Below, piece after piece: positions 1 to 8,910 of a stretch of 48,652 nucleotides of DNA. Origin of the DNA: an uncultured Collinsella sp. (GTDB lineage Bacteria; Actinomycetota; Coriobacteriia; Coriobacteriales; Coriobacteriaceae); NCBI GenBank assembly GCA_900541875.1, contig UQLF01000014.1, positions 1 to 48,652 on the forward strand, written 5' to 3'. Both the position numbers and the translations under genes were made by a program. The notes under the pieces were generated by a model. That model searched no databases. It had not been told where the DNA came from and saw nothing but the letters and a program-made list of their open reading frames with translations. Every line of letters begins with the position of its first letter. Positions within the stretch are counted from its first letter, which is position 1.

Positions 1-148
<148 letters not shown>

Positions 149-1516
149 TTAGCGGGGCACGTAGCGGCCGGGTTGGGCTCCGGTGGGCTCGCCGTCGCGT
201 GCCGCCAGCACGCCGTTCACAAACACGGCCTTGGCGCGGCCATGTGCCTCAAAGCCCTCGAGCGGCGTGTAGTCCACGGCCTGATGCTGCGTCGCGGCAC
301 TGATCGTCCAACGCGCCTTGGGATCCCATACGCACACGTCGGCATCGGCACCCTCGGCAAGACAGCCCTTGCGCGGATACATGCCAAAGACGCGCGCCGG
401 GTTCTCGCTCATCAAGCGGCAAAGGTCCTCGGGGCCCAGCTGTCCCTCAAAGCTCGTGGCAATCGCGACGGGACGATGCTCCACGCCGGGCCCGCCGTTG
501 GGAATCGCGCGGAAGTCGTCGCGCCCGCGGTCCTTTTGCCCGTGCAGATTAAAGCTGCAGTGGTCGGTGGCGATGGTATCGATCTCGCCGGCCACAAGTG
601 CCTCGCGCAGCGCGGCGCGGTCGCCAGCATGGCGCAGCGGCGGGCTCATCACGTACTTGGCGCCCGCAAAGCCGTCCTCGCCCTGCTCCAGATAGCAGGT
701 GTCGTCGAGTATCAGATACTGAGGGCATGTCTCGACATAGATGTTCTTCTGCCCGCGCGCTTTGGCGGCGCGAATGGCCTCGAGCCCCAGCTTGGTCGAA
801 AGGTGCACCACGTTGACCGGGGCGTCGCCGGCCAAGTGTGCCAGATACAGTAGGCGGCTCACGGCCTCGGCCTCACACACATCCGGACGGCTGAGCGCAT
901 GTCCCTCGGGCCCATGAATCCCCTGCTCGTACACGCGCTTCTGCAGTTCATTCACCAGCGTGCCGTTCTCGCAATGCACGCACAGGATACCGCCCACGCG
1001 CTTGAGCTCCTCCAGCACCTCGAGCGTCTCGGCGTCGTCCAGGCGCAGGTGGTCATAGGCAAAGTAGGTCTTAAACGACGACACGCCCGCCTCGCGCATG
1101 GCCGAAAGATCGGCGCGGTTGCATTCATTCCACTCGGCGAGTGCCATATGAAACGCGTAGTTGGCCGTGCAGGTTCCGTCGGCGCGGCGATGCCACTCGG
1201 CCAAGGCATCGGGCATGGTCACGCCGCGATCGGCCGTCGCGTAGTCCACGATGGTCGTCGTACCGCCGCAGGCAGCCGCACGCGTACCGGTCTCAAAGCT
1301 ATCGGCCGTCCAATCCATGCCAGTCCAGCACTGCATGTGCGTGTGGCCGTCGATAAAGCCGGGGAACACCCAACAGTCGGTGGCGTCCTGGACGGTATCG
1401 CCCTCGCCCGGCTCGATTGCCGCGGCAATCCGCACAATCTTATCGCCCTCCATGGCAAGATCGGCGCGGCGAAGCCCCTGGGGCGTCACGAGCGCGCCGT
1501 TTTTGATGATGATCAT
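149..1516 (-). CDS. hyuA: Dihydropyrimidinase/hydantoinase family amidohydrolase (HyuA)
   Basis: Cyclic amidohydrolase of the dihydropyrimidinase/D-hydantoinase family, which hydrolyses cyclic ureides in the cytoplasm. The 455-residue length is normal. Visible family features are the N-terminal metal motif GFIDGHTHMQ, the likely carboxylated lysine in SSFKTYFAYDH, the metal histidines in CVHCENG and VVHLST, and the late aspartate/histidine motif ATDHCSFN. The start is supported by AAGGAGC just upstream. It lies 9 bp downstream of the MocA-like gene and after ygeX-ygeY-ygeW on the same strand, as in the E. coli ygeW-ygfU region. HyuA is one of the genes reported for anaerobic uric acid breakdown in gut bacteria; the exact ring-opening substrate here is inferred. 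The C-terminus ends with a normal stop just inside the poor-quality contig end. Confidence 0.9.
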   Translation of the reverse strand: MIIIKNGALVTPQGLRRADLAMEGDKIVRIAAAIEPGEGDTVQDATDCWVFPGFIDGHTHMQCWTGMDWTADSFETGTRAAACGGTTTIVDYATADRGVTMPDALAEWHRRADGTCTANYAFHMALAEWNECNRADLSAMREAGVSSFKTYFAYDHLRLDDAETLEVLEELKRVGGILCVHCENGTLVNELQKRVYEQGIHGPEGHALSRPDVCEAEAVSRLLYLAHLAGDAPVNVVHLSTKLGLEAIRAAKARGQKNIYVETCPQYLILDDTCYLEQGEDGFAGAKYVMSPPLRHAGDRAALREALVAGEIDTIATDHCSFNLHGQKDRGRDDFRAIPNGGPGVEHRPVAIATSFEGQLGPEDLCRLMSENPARVFGMYPRKGCLAEGADADVCVWDPKARWTISAATQHQAVDYTPLEGFEAHGRAKAVFVNGVLAARDGEPTGAQPGRYVPR

Positions 1517-1525
1517 AATTGCTCC

Positions 1526-2140
1526 TTATTGATTGATGCAGTTGGCCACGCGATCAAAATACGAGCAGGCGGCGATATGCTCTGTTATGCATCGCTGTCC
1601 CTTGGCGGTATCGACGTCCCACAGCTCGTAGGCACGCGCCTCGACCAGCACCACGTCGGTACGGTCCTTGAGGATCGAACCGCCGCCGTCCTTGCCCTCA
1701 AGACACATAAGTGCATCGAACAGTTCCGCCGGAAAGAGCACCGGGCTCGAAGGCTCACCGTTGCACGCAAGACGCACCGGATGCTCGCGGCCGCACTCGT
1801 CAAATGCACGAACCATAGCCTCAAAAGAATCCGAACTCACGAGCGGCTGGTCGCCCGGCAAAAAGAGGCAACCTTTCCAGTTGCGTTCGACTCCCCACGA
1901 AAGGCCCGCACGGACGCTTTCGCTGCGCAGCTCGCCATCGTGCAGCACGCACGGGCAATGCTTGTCCTCGCAAATCTGAGCGACCTCGGGCCAACGCGTC
2001 GAAACCACGACGTCAAAGCCCCGGGGAACCGAATCGATGGTCCGGGCAATCAGCGGCTCGCCATAGATATCGGCAAGCATCTTGTTAGAGCCAAACCGCT
2101 TGCCCTCGCCCGAAGCCATAATGACGCATCCAAGTTTCAT
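1526..2140 (-). CDS. MobA/MocA-like molybdopterin nucleotidyltransferase (YgfJ-like)
   Basis: NTP-transferase (GT-A fold) of the MobA/MocA group, 204 residues. The nucleotide-binding signature ASGEGKRFGSNKML sits at the N-terminus and the metal-binding motif LPGDQPL near the middle. Such enzymes attach CMP or GMP to molybdopterin; relatives next to XdhD-type hydroxylases (E. coli YgfJ/MocA) make molybdopterin cytosine dinucleotide. The ATG at 2140 is chosen because GGGGAGG lies at the right distance; the open frame runs 18 codons further upstream without a better site. It follows ygeW after a terminator-like hairpin and precedes hyuA by 9 bp, so these two probably form a transcription unit. 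Whether it acts on XdhD encoded at 16279-19056 is inference from the pathway. Confidence 0.82.
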   Translation of the reverse strand: MKLGCVIMASGEGKRFGSNKMLADIYGEPLIARTIDSVPRGFDVVVSTRWPEVAQICEDKHCPCVLHDGELRSESVRAGLSWGVERNWKGCLFLPGDQPLVSSDSFEAMVRAFDECGREHPVRLACNGEPSSPVLFPAELFDALMCLEGKDGGGSILKDRTDVVLVEARAYELWDVDTAKGQRCITEHIAACSYFDRVANCINQ

Positions 2141-2229
2141 GGTGATACCTCCCCTGAAACCATCGTACCCATAACTCGCGCCGCGGGCATCCACATCGAA
2201 ATCGCTTATTCCGCACGCCCACGATGCAA

Positions 2230-2267
2230 AAAGGGGGCACCCCGCCGGTTGGCAGAGCGCCCCCTTT
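2230..2267 (-). terminator. Rho-independent terminator after ygeW
   Basis: Perfect 9-bp inverted repeat AAAGGGGGC/GCCCCCTTT. On the minus strand it is followed by TTTTTGC. It lies just downstream of the ygeW stop codon, separating the ygeXYW block from the MocA-like/hyuA pair. Confidence 0.7.
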
Positions 2268-2290
2268 ACATGGCTTACCTCAACCCGGCT

Positions 2291-3493
2291 TTAGGCCTGG
2301 AGCCAACGGGCGGTGTTGCGCTCGTCGAGGGCTTTGAGGGTAGCGGCGGGATCGGCAACCTTCTGCAGGAACATCATGGCAGCGATGGCGTACGGCTTGT
2401 AGCTGGCCTCCTTGTACATGCCCACGCGGTGCATGTCGAAGACGTCGGCGTTAACCTCGCCGTGCTCGCAAGAGACACCGGAGATGTCGGCGGGCAGCGG
2501 GTGCATAAAGATGGTGTCCTGGCCGTTGGCAGTCTTCTCCATGAGCTCGGTCGTGGAGCACCAGTCCTGATGGGTGGCGTTCTGGGCGAGCAGCTCCTTC
2601 TCGAGCGCGGCGATGCCGGCGTCGTCGCCCTCGGCGTACAGGTTGGTGCGCTTCTCCATGGCGGCAAACGGAGCCCAGCTCTTGGGGATCACGATGTCGG
2701 CACCCTCGAAGGCCTCGGCCATGGTGTTGACCTGCTTAAAGGTGGTGCCGGACTCGGCGGCATAGCCCTTGGCGCGCTCGACGACCTCGGGCATGAGGTC
2801 GTAGCCCTCGGGGTGAGCCAGGGTGACGTCCATGCCAAAGCGGGGCAGCAGGCTGATCAGCGACTGCGGGCAGGACAGCGGCTTGCCGTAAGAGGGCGAA
2901 TAGGCCCAGGTGACGGCAACCTTTTTGCCCTTGAGGTTCTCAAGACCGCCAAACTCGTTGATGAGGTAGAGCATGTCGGCAGAGGACTGCGTGGGGTGGT
3001 CGGAATCGGACTGCAGGGAGATGAGCGTGGGACGGTGATCCAGAACGCCGTCCTCGTAAGCCTGCTGGACAGACTCGGAGACCTCGGCCATGTAGGCGTC
3101 GCCCTTGCCGATGTACATGTCGTCGCGGATGCCGATGACGTCGGCCATGAAGGAGATCATGGTAGCGGTCTCGCGGACGGTCTCGCCGTGAGCGATCTGG
3201 GACTTCTTCTCGTCCAGGTCCTGCAGCTCAAGGCCGAGCAGGTTGGCGGCCTTAGAGAAAGAGAAACGCGTACGGGTGGAGTTATCGCGGAACAGGGAGA
3301 CGGCCAGGCCCGAGTCGAAGATCTTGGACGAAACGTTGTTCTCACGCAGCTCGCGCAGTGCGTCGGCGACGATGTAGAGAGCCTTGAGCTCATCGGTGGT
3401 CTTGTCCCAGGTGTGCAGGAAGTCGCTGCCGTACATACCCTTAAAATCGAGGCCGTTCAGCTGCTCGACGAGCTCGGTAAACTTAGCGTCCAT
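2291..3493 (-). CDS. ygeW: Knotted carbamoyltransferase YgeW
   Basis: Member of the aspartate/ornithine carbamoyltransferase superfamily, YgeW subgroup, 400 residues. The carbamoyl-phosphate loop appears as DNSTRTRFSFSKAANLLG, followed by the HPTQSSADML motif and a C-terminal MHPLPADISG motif. The start at 3493 (MDAKF) has AGAAAGGA upstream; the longer open frame has no supporting site and a non-family N-terminus. YgeW is one of the seven genes assigned to anaerobic purine/uric acid degradation. There it is thought to handle the carbamoyl group freed from the ring, giving carbamoyl phosphate that could yield ATP. No carbamate kinase gene is in this window. Upstream partners ygeY and ygeX are on the same strand. 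Confidence 0.92.
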   Translation of the reverse strand: MDAKFTELVEQLNGLDFKGMYGSDFLHTWDKTTDELKALYIVADALRELRENNVSSKIFDSGLAVSLFRDNSTRTRFSFSKAANLLGLELQDLDEKKSQIAHGETVRETATMISFMADVIGIRDDMYIGKGDAYMAEVSESVQQAYEDGVLDHRPTLISLQSDSDHPTQSSADMLYLINEFGGLENLKGKKVAVTWAYSPSYGKPLSCPQSLISLLPRFGMDVTLAHPEGYDLMPEVVERAKGYAAESGTTFKQVNTMAEAFEGADIVIPKSWAPFAAMEKRTNLYAEGDDAGIAALEKELLAQNATHQDWCSTTELMEKTANGQDTIFMHPLPADISGVSCEHGEVNADVFDMHRVGMYKEASYKPYAIAAMMFLQKVADPAATLKALDERNTARWLQA

Positions 3494-3694
3494 GGAAATG
3501 TCCTTTCTAAAGATGAAACGATCGCAATGAGTTGATGCGCTCCGGCATGCGCGTGTGGCTAGAACATGCAGAGCACCATGACGAGGACCCGCTACCGTTG
3601 AGGAAGCATGGGAGATAACGGCCGCGGGCCCCAAGTCAACAGGGGGTGCCGGGGACACGAGCGGCCCCCGGCTCAACAAAATCGAGGAGTGGGA

Positions 3695-5080
3695 CTAATC
3701 GATCTTGTTGTTGGTCAGACCGGCGCGGAACACGGTGGCGTCGCCATCGGCCTGGCTCGGATCGTAGAGGTTCAGGGCAGCCACATACATGGCGGCAGCG
3801 GTGACCAGGTCGTCCTTGTAGGTGACCTCGTTGGGAGCGTGAGCCTGAGACTCGGCACCCGGGCCAAAGCCCACGCAGGGGATGCCGTAGCGGCCCTGGA
3901 TGGAAACGCAGTTCGTGGAGAAGGTCCACTTGTCGCACAGCGGGCGACCGGTGCGCTTGTCCATGCTGGGCTCGCAGCCGATGCGCTCGTCACCGAACAT
4001 GGCCTTGTGGGCGTCGACGAGGGCCTTGACGTGCGGAGCAGTCTCCTTGTTGATCCACGTGGGGAAGTAAGCCTCGGTCTCGTAGACCTCGCCGGTCCAG
4101 GACGGACGGTCGTACATGTACATGGAGACCTTCACGTCGTCGCCATACTTCTTGGCGGCCGGTAGGTTGCGGATCTCGTCCAGGCAGGACTCCCAGGTCT
4201 CGCCGGCGGTCATGCGACGGTCGATGGAGATGGCGCAGGAATCAGCCACGGCGCAACGGCTGGGGCTGGTGTAGAAGATCTGGCTGACGGTGCAGGTGCC
4301 GCGGCCCAGGAAGCGGGCATCCTCGAAGTGCTCGGGGTTGTACTTGGGGTCGAGCATCTTGACGAGGCCCTTGATGTCGGTCGACTCGTCGCAGCCGTTG
4401 TTGTTGAGGGCGCGGACGTCGGCGATGATGTCGGCCATCTTGTAGATGGCGTTGTCGCCGCGGTCGGGAGCGGAGCCGTGGCAGGAGGTGCCGTGAACGT
4501 CGACGCGGATCTCCATGCGGCCGCGGTGACCGCGATAGATGCCGCCGTCGGTGGGCTCGGTGGAAATGACGAACTCGGGCTTAATGCCGTCCTTGTTGTA
4601 GATGTACTGCCAGCACATGCCGTCGCAGTCCTCTTCCTGGACGGTGCCGACGACCATGATCTTGTAGCCCTCGGGGATGAGGCCCATGTCCTTCATCATC
4701 TTGGCAGCGTAGGTAGCGGAAGCCATGCCACCCTCCTGGTCGGAGCCGCCGCGGCCGTAGATGATCTCGTCGGTCTCGTAGCCCTCGTAGGGATCGGCAT
4801 CCCAGTTCTCGATGTTGCCGATGCCGACGGTGTCGATGTGGGAGTCGATGGCGATGATCTTGTCGCCCTCGCCCATAAAGCCCATGACGTTGCCCAGGCC
4901 GTCGACCTTGACCTCGTCATAGCCAAGGCTCTCCATCTCGGCCTTGATGCAAGCGACAACCTCACCCTCCTCGCAGGACTCAGAGGGATGGGAGATCATA
5001 GCGCGCAGAAAGCGAGTCATATCAGCACGATGGGACTCAGCAGCAGCCTTGATTGCGTCGAAATCGAGTTCTTTAGCCAT
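3695..5080 (-). CDS. ygeY: YgeY family M20 metallohydrolase
   Basis: M20-type metallopeptidase-like hydrolase of the YgeY (selenium metabolism hydrolase) family, 461 residues. Metal-ligand motifs are visible: IDSHIDTVGIGN, GRGGSDQEGG, EEDCDG and STEPTDGG. A C-terminal region, GFGPGAESQAHAPNE, supplies the last histidine. The ATG at 5080 has the upstream sequence GAAAGG. The gene sits between ygeX and ygeW on the minus strand, as in other purine-degrading clusters, where it probably cleaves an amide or carbamoyl bond of the opened ring; the reaction is inferred. About 200 bp without a gene separate it from ygeW. Confidence 0.92.
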   Translation of the reverse strand: MAKELDFDAIKAAAESHRADMTRFLRAMISHPSESCEEGEVVACIKAEMESLGYDEVKVDGLGNVMGFMGEGDKIIAIDSHIDTVGIGNIENWDADPYEGYETDEIIYGRGGSDQEGGMASATYAAKMMKDMGLIPEGYKIMVVGTVQEEDCDGMCWQYIYNKDGIKPEFVISTEPTDGGIYRGHRGRMEIRVDVHGTSCHGSAPDRGDNAIYKMADIIADVRALNNNGCDESTDIKGLVKMLDPKYNPEHFEDARFLGRGTCTVSQIFYTSPSRCAVADSCAISIDRRMTAGETWESCLDEIRNLPAAKKYGDDVKVSMYMYDRPSWTGEVYETEAYFPTWINKETAPHVKALVDAHKAMFGDERIGCEPSMDKRTGRPLCDKWTFSTNCVSIQGRYGIPCVGFGPGAESQAHAPNEVTYKDDLVTAAAMYVAALNLYDPSQADGDATVFRAGLTNNKID

Positions 5081-5154
5081 TGTTCATAACCTTTCAAACG
5101 AAGGAATCTACCTGTGAGGTGGCGGAGCGATACCTATTTACTCCGCCCCAACGA

Positions 5155-6369
5155 TTAGCAAGTGGGATATTCGCCTTCCCAAACAATGCGGCGATACTGG
5201 TCGGGATCCGTATCGCCCTCGGTGGAGAAGCAGAGCACAGAGCTCGTCTTGTCCAGGCCGATGAGTTCCTTGAGCTCGGCGTACTCGGGATCGAGCATGA
5301 GAGTCTCGACCAGGCCGGTGGTCACAGCGCCGGACTCGCCGGAGATGACGCGCGGGTCGCCCTTCTCGGGAGCGCCCAGGGTGCGCATGCCGCGAGCGGT
5401 GACCCAGTCGGGGCAGGACACGAAGGCGGTGGTGTGGTTGCGCAGGATATCCCAGCCCAGAATGTTGGGCTCGCCGCAGCACAGGCCGGCCATGATGGAG
5501 GGCATGTCGCCGTCCACGATGCGCGGGTCGCCGTCGCCGGCGGCAGCACCCTTGTACAGGCAGGCGGCAGGTGCGCACTCGACCACGACGAAGGTGGGCG
5601 GGTTATCGGGATACAGGTTGGTGAAGTAGCCCACCACGGCGCCAGCGAGCGAACCCACGCCAGCCTGGACAAACACGTGCGTCGGGCGGTTGATGGCCAT
5701 CTCACGCAGCTGCTCGGCAGCCTCGGAGGCCATGGTGCCGTAACCCTCCATGATCCAGGACGGGATCTTCTCGTAGCCCTCCCAGGCGGTGTCCTGAACG
5801 ATGACGCCGCGCTCGCAGGCGTCGGCCTCGGCGGCGGCCATGCGCACGCACTCGTCGTAGTTGACCTCTTCGATGGTCACCGTGGCGCCCTCGGCGGCAA
5901 TGTTATCGAAGCGGGGCTTGGTGGAACCCTTGGGCATGTGCACGACAGCCTTCTGGCCCAGCTTGTTGGCAGCCCATGCCACGCCGCGGCCATGGTTGCC
6001 GTCGGTGGCGGTAAAGAAGGTAGCCTGGCCAAAGTCCTCGGCCAGCTGATCGGAGGTCAGGTAATCGAAGGTGCAGTCGGCAACGTCCTTGCCGGTCTCG
6101 TCGGCAATGTAGTTGGCCATGGCAAACGAGCCGCCCAGGACCTTAAAGGCGTTGAGGCCAAAGCGATAGCTCTCGTCCTTAACGCACAGGTTGGACAGGC
6201 CCAGACGCGCGGCCTGGCCGTCCAGGCGGGCAAGCGGAGTGACGGTGTACTGGGGGAACGACTGGTGGAAGGCGCGGGCCTTCTTCACGTGGTCGAGACT
6301 CATGATTCCCAAGTGCTTGTCATCGCTCTTGGGCATCGTGTTGCTCGCCCACTGGATCTTATCGGCCAT
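5155..6369 (-). CDS. ygeX: Diaminopropionate ammonia-lyase (YgeX)
   Basis: PLP-dependent fold-type II enzyme that converts 2,3-diaminopropionate to pyruvate and two ammonia through 2-aminoacrylate. It has 404 residues, the usual length. The PLP lysine is K76 in RFGLNAFKVLGG, and TATDGNHGRGVAWAAN is the phosphate/substrate loop. The start at 6369 follows AAGGAG-type bases. It is first in the minus-strand run ygeX-ygeY-ygeW, divergent from a YheO-type regulator. In the uric acid pathway it is the terminal step releasing pyruvate. Its reactive 2-aminoacrylate intermediate is the classic RidA substrate, and a ridA gene is present at 26776-27153. Confidence 0.94.
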   Translation of the reverse strand: MADKIQWASNTMPKSDDKHLGIMSLDHVKKARAFHQSFPQYTVTPLARLDGQAARLGLSNLCVKDESYRFGLNAFKVLGGSFAMANYIADETGKDVADCTFDYLTSDQLAEDFGQATFFTATDGNHGRGVAWAANKLGQKAVVHMPKGSTKPRFDNIAAEGATVTIEEVNYDECVRMAAAEADACERGVIVQDTAWEGYEKIPSWIMEGYGTMASEAAEQLREMAINRPTHVFVQAGVGSLAGAVVGYFTNLYPDNPPTFVVVECAPAACLYKGAAAGDGDPRIVDGDMPSIMAGLCCGEPNILGWDILRNHTTAFVSCPDWVTARGMRTLGAPEKGDPRVISGESGAVTTGLVETLMLDPEYAELKELIGLDKTSSVLCFSTEGDTDPDQYRRIVWEGEYPTC

Positions 6370-6461
6370 ACGGTGAACTCCTTAAGTTCTCTCTTGCCGG
6401 CCCCCGCATACGCGTTTCAGCCCGATCCCATTCACACGGCTGAACTTTTATGTGGATGCCA

Positions 6462-6527
6462 AACAAAAAGTTTGTTAGTAATGTTCTATCACACTTTTTG
6501 ATTGGCATACCTAACGAATTGTTTGTT
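6462..6527. promoter_or_regulatory. Two related 15-bp sites in the ygeX/regulator divergent promoter
   Basis: The 278-bp divergent region contains AACAAAAAGTTTGTT at 6462-6476 and AACGAATTGTTTGTT at 6513-6527. They match at 12 of 15 positions, with centres 51 bp (about five helical turns) apart. The first is an inverted repeat, AACAAA-N3-TTTGTT. This is what a dimeric regulator's operator would look like. The neighbouring YheO-type regulator is the obvious candidate ligand, but that link is inference. A weaker relative ending in TTTGTT lies at 25771-25785 upstream of the second regulator. Confidence 0.5.
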
Positions 6528-6646
6528 GCCGTAATCGGTACTTTTTCGCCGCCGAACGGTCATGAATTGCCTTGTTGATGGATTTGTTTGCGGTCAAGTG
6601 TGGTTTATGGCACAGTGAGCCCAAACTAATTTTTAGGAAGGCACCC

Positions 6647-7300
6647 ATGACCCCGTCACAGATTGAGTTTTATAAGCGCCTTGCACACGGCCTGGCGCTC
6701 CAATTTGGCCCCAACTGCGAAGTCGTCGTCCACGATCTGGAGACCGAGGACGTGGACCACTCCATCGTAGTGATCGAAAACGGCCACGTCAGCGGGCGCA
6801 AACTGGGTGACGGCCCCAGCCATATCGTGTTTGAGTCCATGCACGAGGGCGCCACCGATGTACACGACCGCGAGCCGTACCTCACTAAAACCACCGATGG
6901 CAAGCTGCTCAAATCGTCGACGATCTTTATCCGCAACGACGAGGGCAAGCCCGTCGGCATTCTGGGCATCAACTTTGACATTACGCTCATGAAGGCTTTT
7001 GAGCGTTCGCTCGACGCCTTTACCGGCACCGGCGGCACGGGCTACACCGAGCCCGAGCCCATTACCAAGAACATCGGCGACCTGCTCGAGGACCTGCTGC
7101 ACGAGTGCGAGCAGGTTGTGGGCAAGCCCGCGGCGCTCATGACCAAAGACGAGCGCATTCGTGCCATTGGCTACCTCGACCGTCGCGGCGCCTTCCTCAT
7201 TTCCAAGTCGAGCGAGCGCGCCTGCGAATTCTTTGGCATCTCAAAGTACAGCTTCTATAGCTACCTCAATGAGGCCAAGGCGGCGGCCGGCGACAAGTAG
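6647..7300 (+). CDS. YheO-type PAS/HTH transcriptional regulator
   Basis: Regulator of the YheO family: a PAS-like YheO domain over roughly residues 5-125, with LQFGPNCEVVVHDL near its start, followed by a C-terminal helix-turn-helix of the HTH_22 kind around ISKSSERACEFFGISKYSF. It has 217 residues. The ATG at 6647 is preceded by AGGAAGG; an upstream in-frame ATG at 6572 lacks a ribosome site and would add a non-family leader. It is transcribed away from ygeX, and two related 15-bp sites lie between them, so it probably controls the ygeXYW genes. A paralogue at 26007-26663 stands in the same position relative to the other half of the pathway. The ligand is unknown; a purine or breakdown product is plausible. 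Confidence 0.85.
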   Translation: MTPSQIEFYKRLAHGLALQFGPNCEVVVHDLETEDVDHSIVVIENGHVSGRKLGDGPSHIVFESMHEGATDVHDREPYLTKTTDGKLLKSSTIFIRNDEGKPVGILGINFDITLMKAFERSLDAFTGTGGTGYTEPEPITKNIGDLLEDLLHECEQVVGKPAALMTKDERIRAIGYLDRRGAFLISKSSERACEFFGISKYSFYSYLNEAKAAAGDK

Positions 7301-7423
7301 GCACTCGCCTGGATTGCCCCTCCCCTTTTGGGCGCGAGTTCTGGAAAGCACGAATCCAAGACCGAGCAGCTTGGGAAGTTCCATATAATCGATGTCATTG
7401 GTATTTCGAAAGGATGGAACAGA

Positions 7424-8434
7424 ATGGCGTTGAGCAAGGCATCATGCACCGGTCGCGGATTGATTCCGGCAATTGGTGGACATGTGCACCGCATGTTCGA
7501 TGAGGGTGAAGACGACCTGTTTTCACTGAGCCTTGACGACGTCATGGATGATCGCCCGTGGACCGCCGACGAACTCATGGGCGGTGGGGCTCGCCCGTCA
7601 AGCCCCAATCCCGCACTTGCGCCTAAGTCCGCGACTGCGCCGGCTCCTGCGCAGTCGCCTGTTTCGACGCCCGCGCCTACGCCCGCACCCACTTCGGCGC
7701 CCACGCCCGCACCCACTTCGGCGCCCACGCCCGCTCCCCGCCCCGCAAGCGACCCGTCCGAGACGGCGGCATTTCTCGCTGCAGCGACGCAGGGCAAATC
7801 GGCCGACAGCACCGTTATGTACAACGCCCAGCAGTTGCCCGTTCCTGCGGCACGCAAACCTCCGGTCGCAAGGCTCGATGAGCCCGTTGCCCGTCAGGTT
7901 GCCTACGATTCCTGGGCTGCAGCCGATCTGGATGAGACCTCTACCGGCATGCCGGCGCTCGACGTTCCAGTTAACCCGCTTTTTGCCGCCAACACGAGCG
8001 CAGCGGACTATGAGGGTGGTGCGGCATATTCCGATTATTCCGATGACTATGCTGGCACCGGTCGCATCGAGACCGAAGATTATGGCACCGCATCGAGCGA
8101 TTATCTCAACGATCCGTACGCTGCCACGCCTGCACCGGAATATGACCCGGAGGCCGCGTCCGCGCCGGCGTATACCAAAAGCACGGGCGAAGAGCGCTTC
8201 GCCGATTATTACGCCGAGGAAAAGGCACTGCGTTTCTCGGAATTTCCGCAGGCAGTCAAGGTTGCCTTTATCGCCATTGTCGTTGTCCTGCTCGGCGCCA
8301 TTGCGTTTGAGGGATTCCAGCTGTTCCGCGGCCCCACCCAAGCGGAGTCGGAGACCCAGCAAAAAGAGGACGATAACCAGTACCTGGACATCAACACCCT
8401 CAAGGGCGACCCCAACGACGGAGACGACGAGTAG
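7424..8434 (+). CDS. Pro/Ala-rich single-pass membrane protein, unknown function
   Basis: Protein of 336 residues, not assigned to a known family. After a short N-terminal region with acidic stretches (FDEGEDDLFSLSLDDVMDD) comes a Pro/Ala/Thr-rich linker at about residues 65-110, then a long acidic, Tyr/Asp-rich disordered stretch. One membrane segment, VKVAFIAIVVVLLGAIAFEG, lies about 65 residues before the end, followed by an acidic tail. There is no signal peptide, so the topology is probably N-in or tail-anchored. Start at 7424 is chosen because GAAAGGA lies 9 bases upstream. The linker is coded partly by two perfect 24-bp repeats. It is followed by a terminator-like hairpin at 8468-8494. 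Its role is unknown; no domain contact with the purine genes is visible. Confidence 0.7.
   Translation: MALSKASCTGRGLIPAIGGHVHRMFDEGEDDLFSLSLDDVMDDRPWTADELMGGGARPSSPNPALAPKSATAPAPAQSPVSTPAPTPAPTSAPTPAPTSAPTPAPRPASDPSETAAFLAAATQGKSADSTVMYNAQQLPVPAARKPPVARLDEPVARQVAYDSWAAADLDETSTGMPALDVPVNPLFAANTSAADYEGGAAYSDYSDDYAGTGRIETEDYGTASSDYLNDPYAATPAPEYDPEAASAPAYTKSTGEERFADYYAEEKALRFSEFPQAVKVAFIAIVVVLLGAIAFEGFQLFRGPTQAESETQQKEDDNQYLDINTLKGDPNDGDDE
7682..7729 (+). repeat. Two perfect 24-bp tandem repeats within the Pro/Ala linker
   Basis: Two identical in-frame 24-bp units at 7682-7705 and 7706-7729 encode PAPTSAPT twice, with degenerate units on either side. The array keeps the frame and can change length by slippage. 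Confidence 0.9.
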
Positions 8435-8467
8435 CGAGGACTGAAGGCGGCCGCAAGATCCCGCATC

Positions 8468-8494
8468 CAGCACCGGCTTCTAAGTGCTGTTTTG
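8468..8494 (+). terminator. Terminator after the Pro/Ala-rich protein
   Basis: Inverted repeat CAGCAC/GTGCTG followed by TTTTGT on the plus strand, 34 bases after the stop codon at 8434. Confidence 0.6.
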
Positions 8495-8571
8495 TCATCC
8501 AGCTACACTTTTCCGAAGTTTTAAGGTGCCTATTTCGACACTTTTCCGGATTTTATACTCTGTCCCTCCAG

Positions 8572-8865
8572 ATGCGCTTTACGGTGCAGGTGTTGGAAGA
8601 AGGGCCATGTGCCGCTGGCGGCCCACATGTTCTGCAGATCAAGCTGCTCGGAGACGACTCGCGCGAGCCGTCCAGCTGGGAGCTGTTTGCCGACGGCACG
8701 TGCGTTGCGGACGGATCCGGCGCCTTTGCCCGCGAGTGCTTCTGCGAGAGCGCCGAGGTGTTCCTGGACCTGTGCCGCGACGCCATCGAGGCTGCCGAGC
8801 TGCACCAGTGGAGCCAGAGGGAGTACGAGCTGCTGAGTGCCGCGCGTGGGATTGCGAGGGTGTAG
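8572..8865 (+). CDS. Small hypothetical protein, possibly leaderless
   Basis: A 97-residue ORF with plausible amino-acid composition (acidic, several cysteines, a helical C-terminus around EAAELHQWSQREYELLSAA). No family is recognised. There is no Shine-Dalgarno sequence. A good -10 hexamer TATACT at 8554-8559 would start transcription about five bases before the ATG, so the message may be leaderless. It faces the broken exonuclease gene on the other strand (ends 46 bp apart). It could be a chance ORF in GC-rich DNA; the bracketing terminator and promoter-like hexamer are the main support. Confidence 0.5.
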   Translation: MRFTVQVLEEGPCAAGGPHVLQIKLLGDDSREPSSWELFADGTCVADGSGAFARECFCESAEVFLDLCRDAIEAAELHQWSQREYELLSAARGIARV

Positions 8866-8910
8866 ACGAACGCACCCGCCACGCGAAACCGAATGGCGTT
8901 CTCAAAAGGC

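Noticed and set aside
899..3535. Very long plus-strand ORF (878 codons)
   Set aside because: It is antisense to hyuA, mocA-like and ygeW, all of which have clear family motifs. GC-rich codon bias opens the opposite frame.
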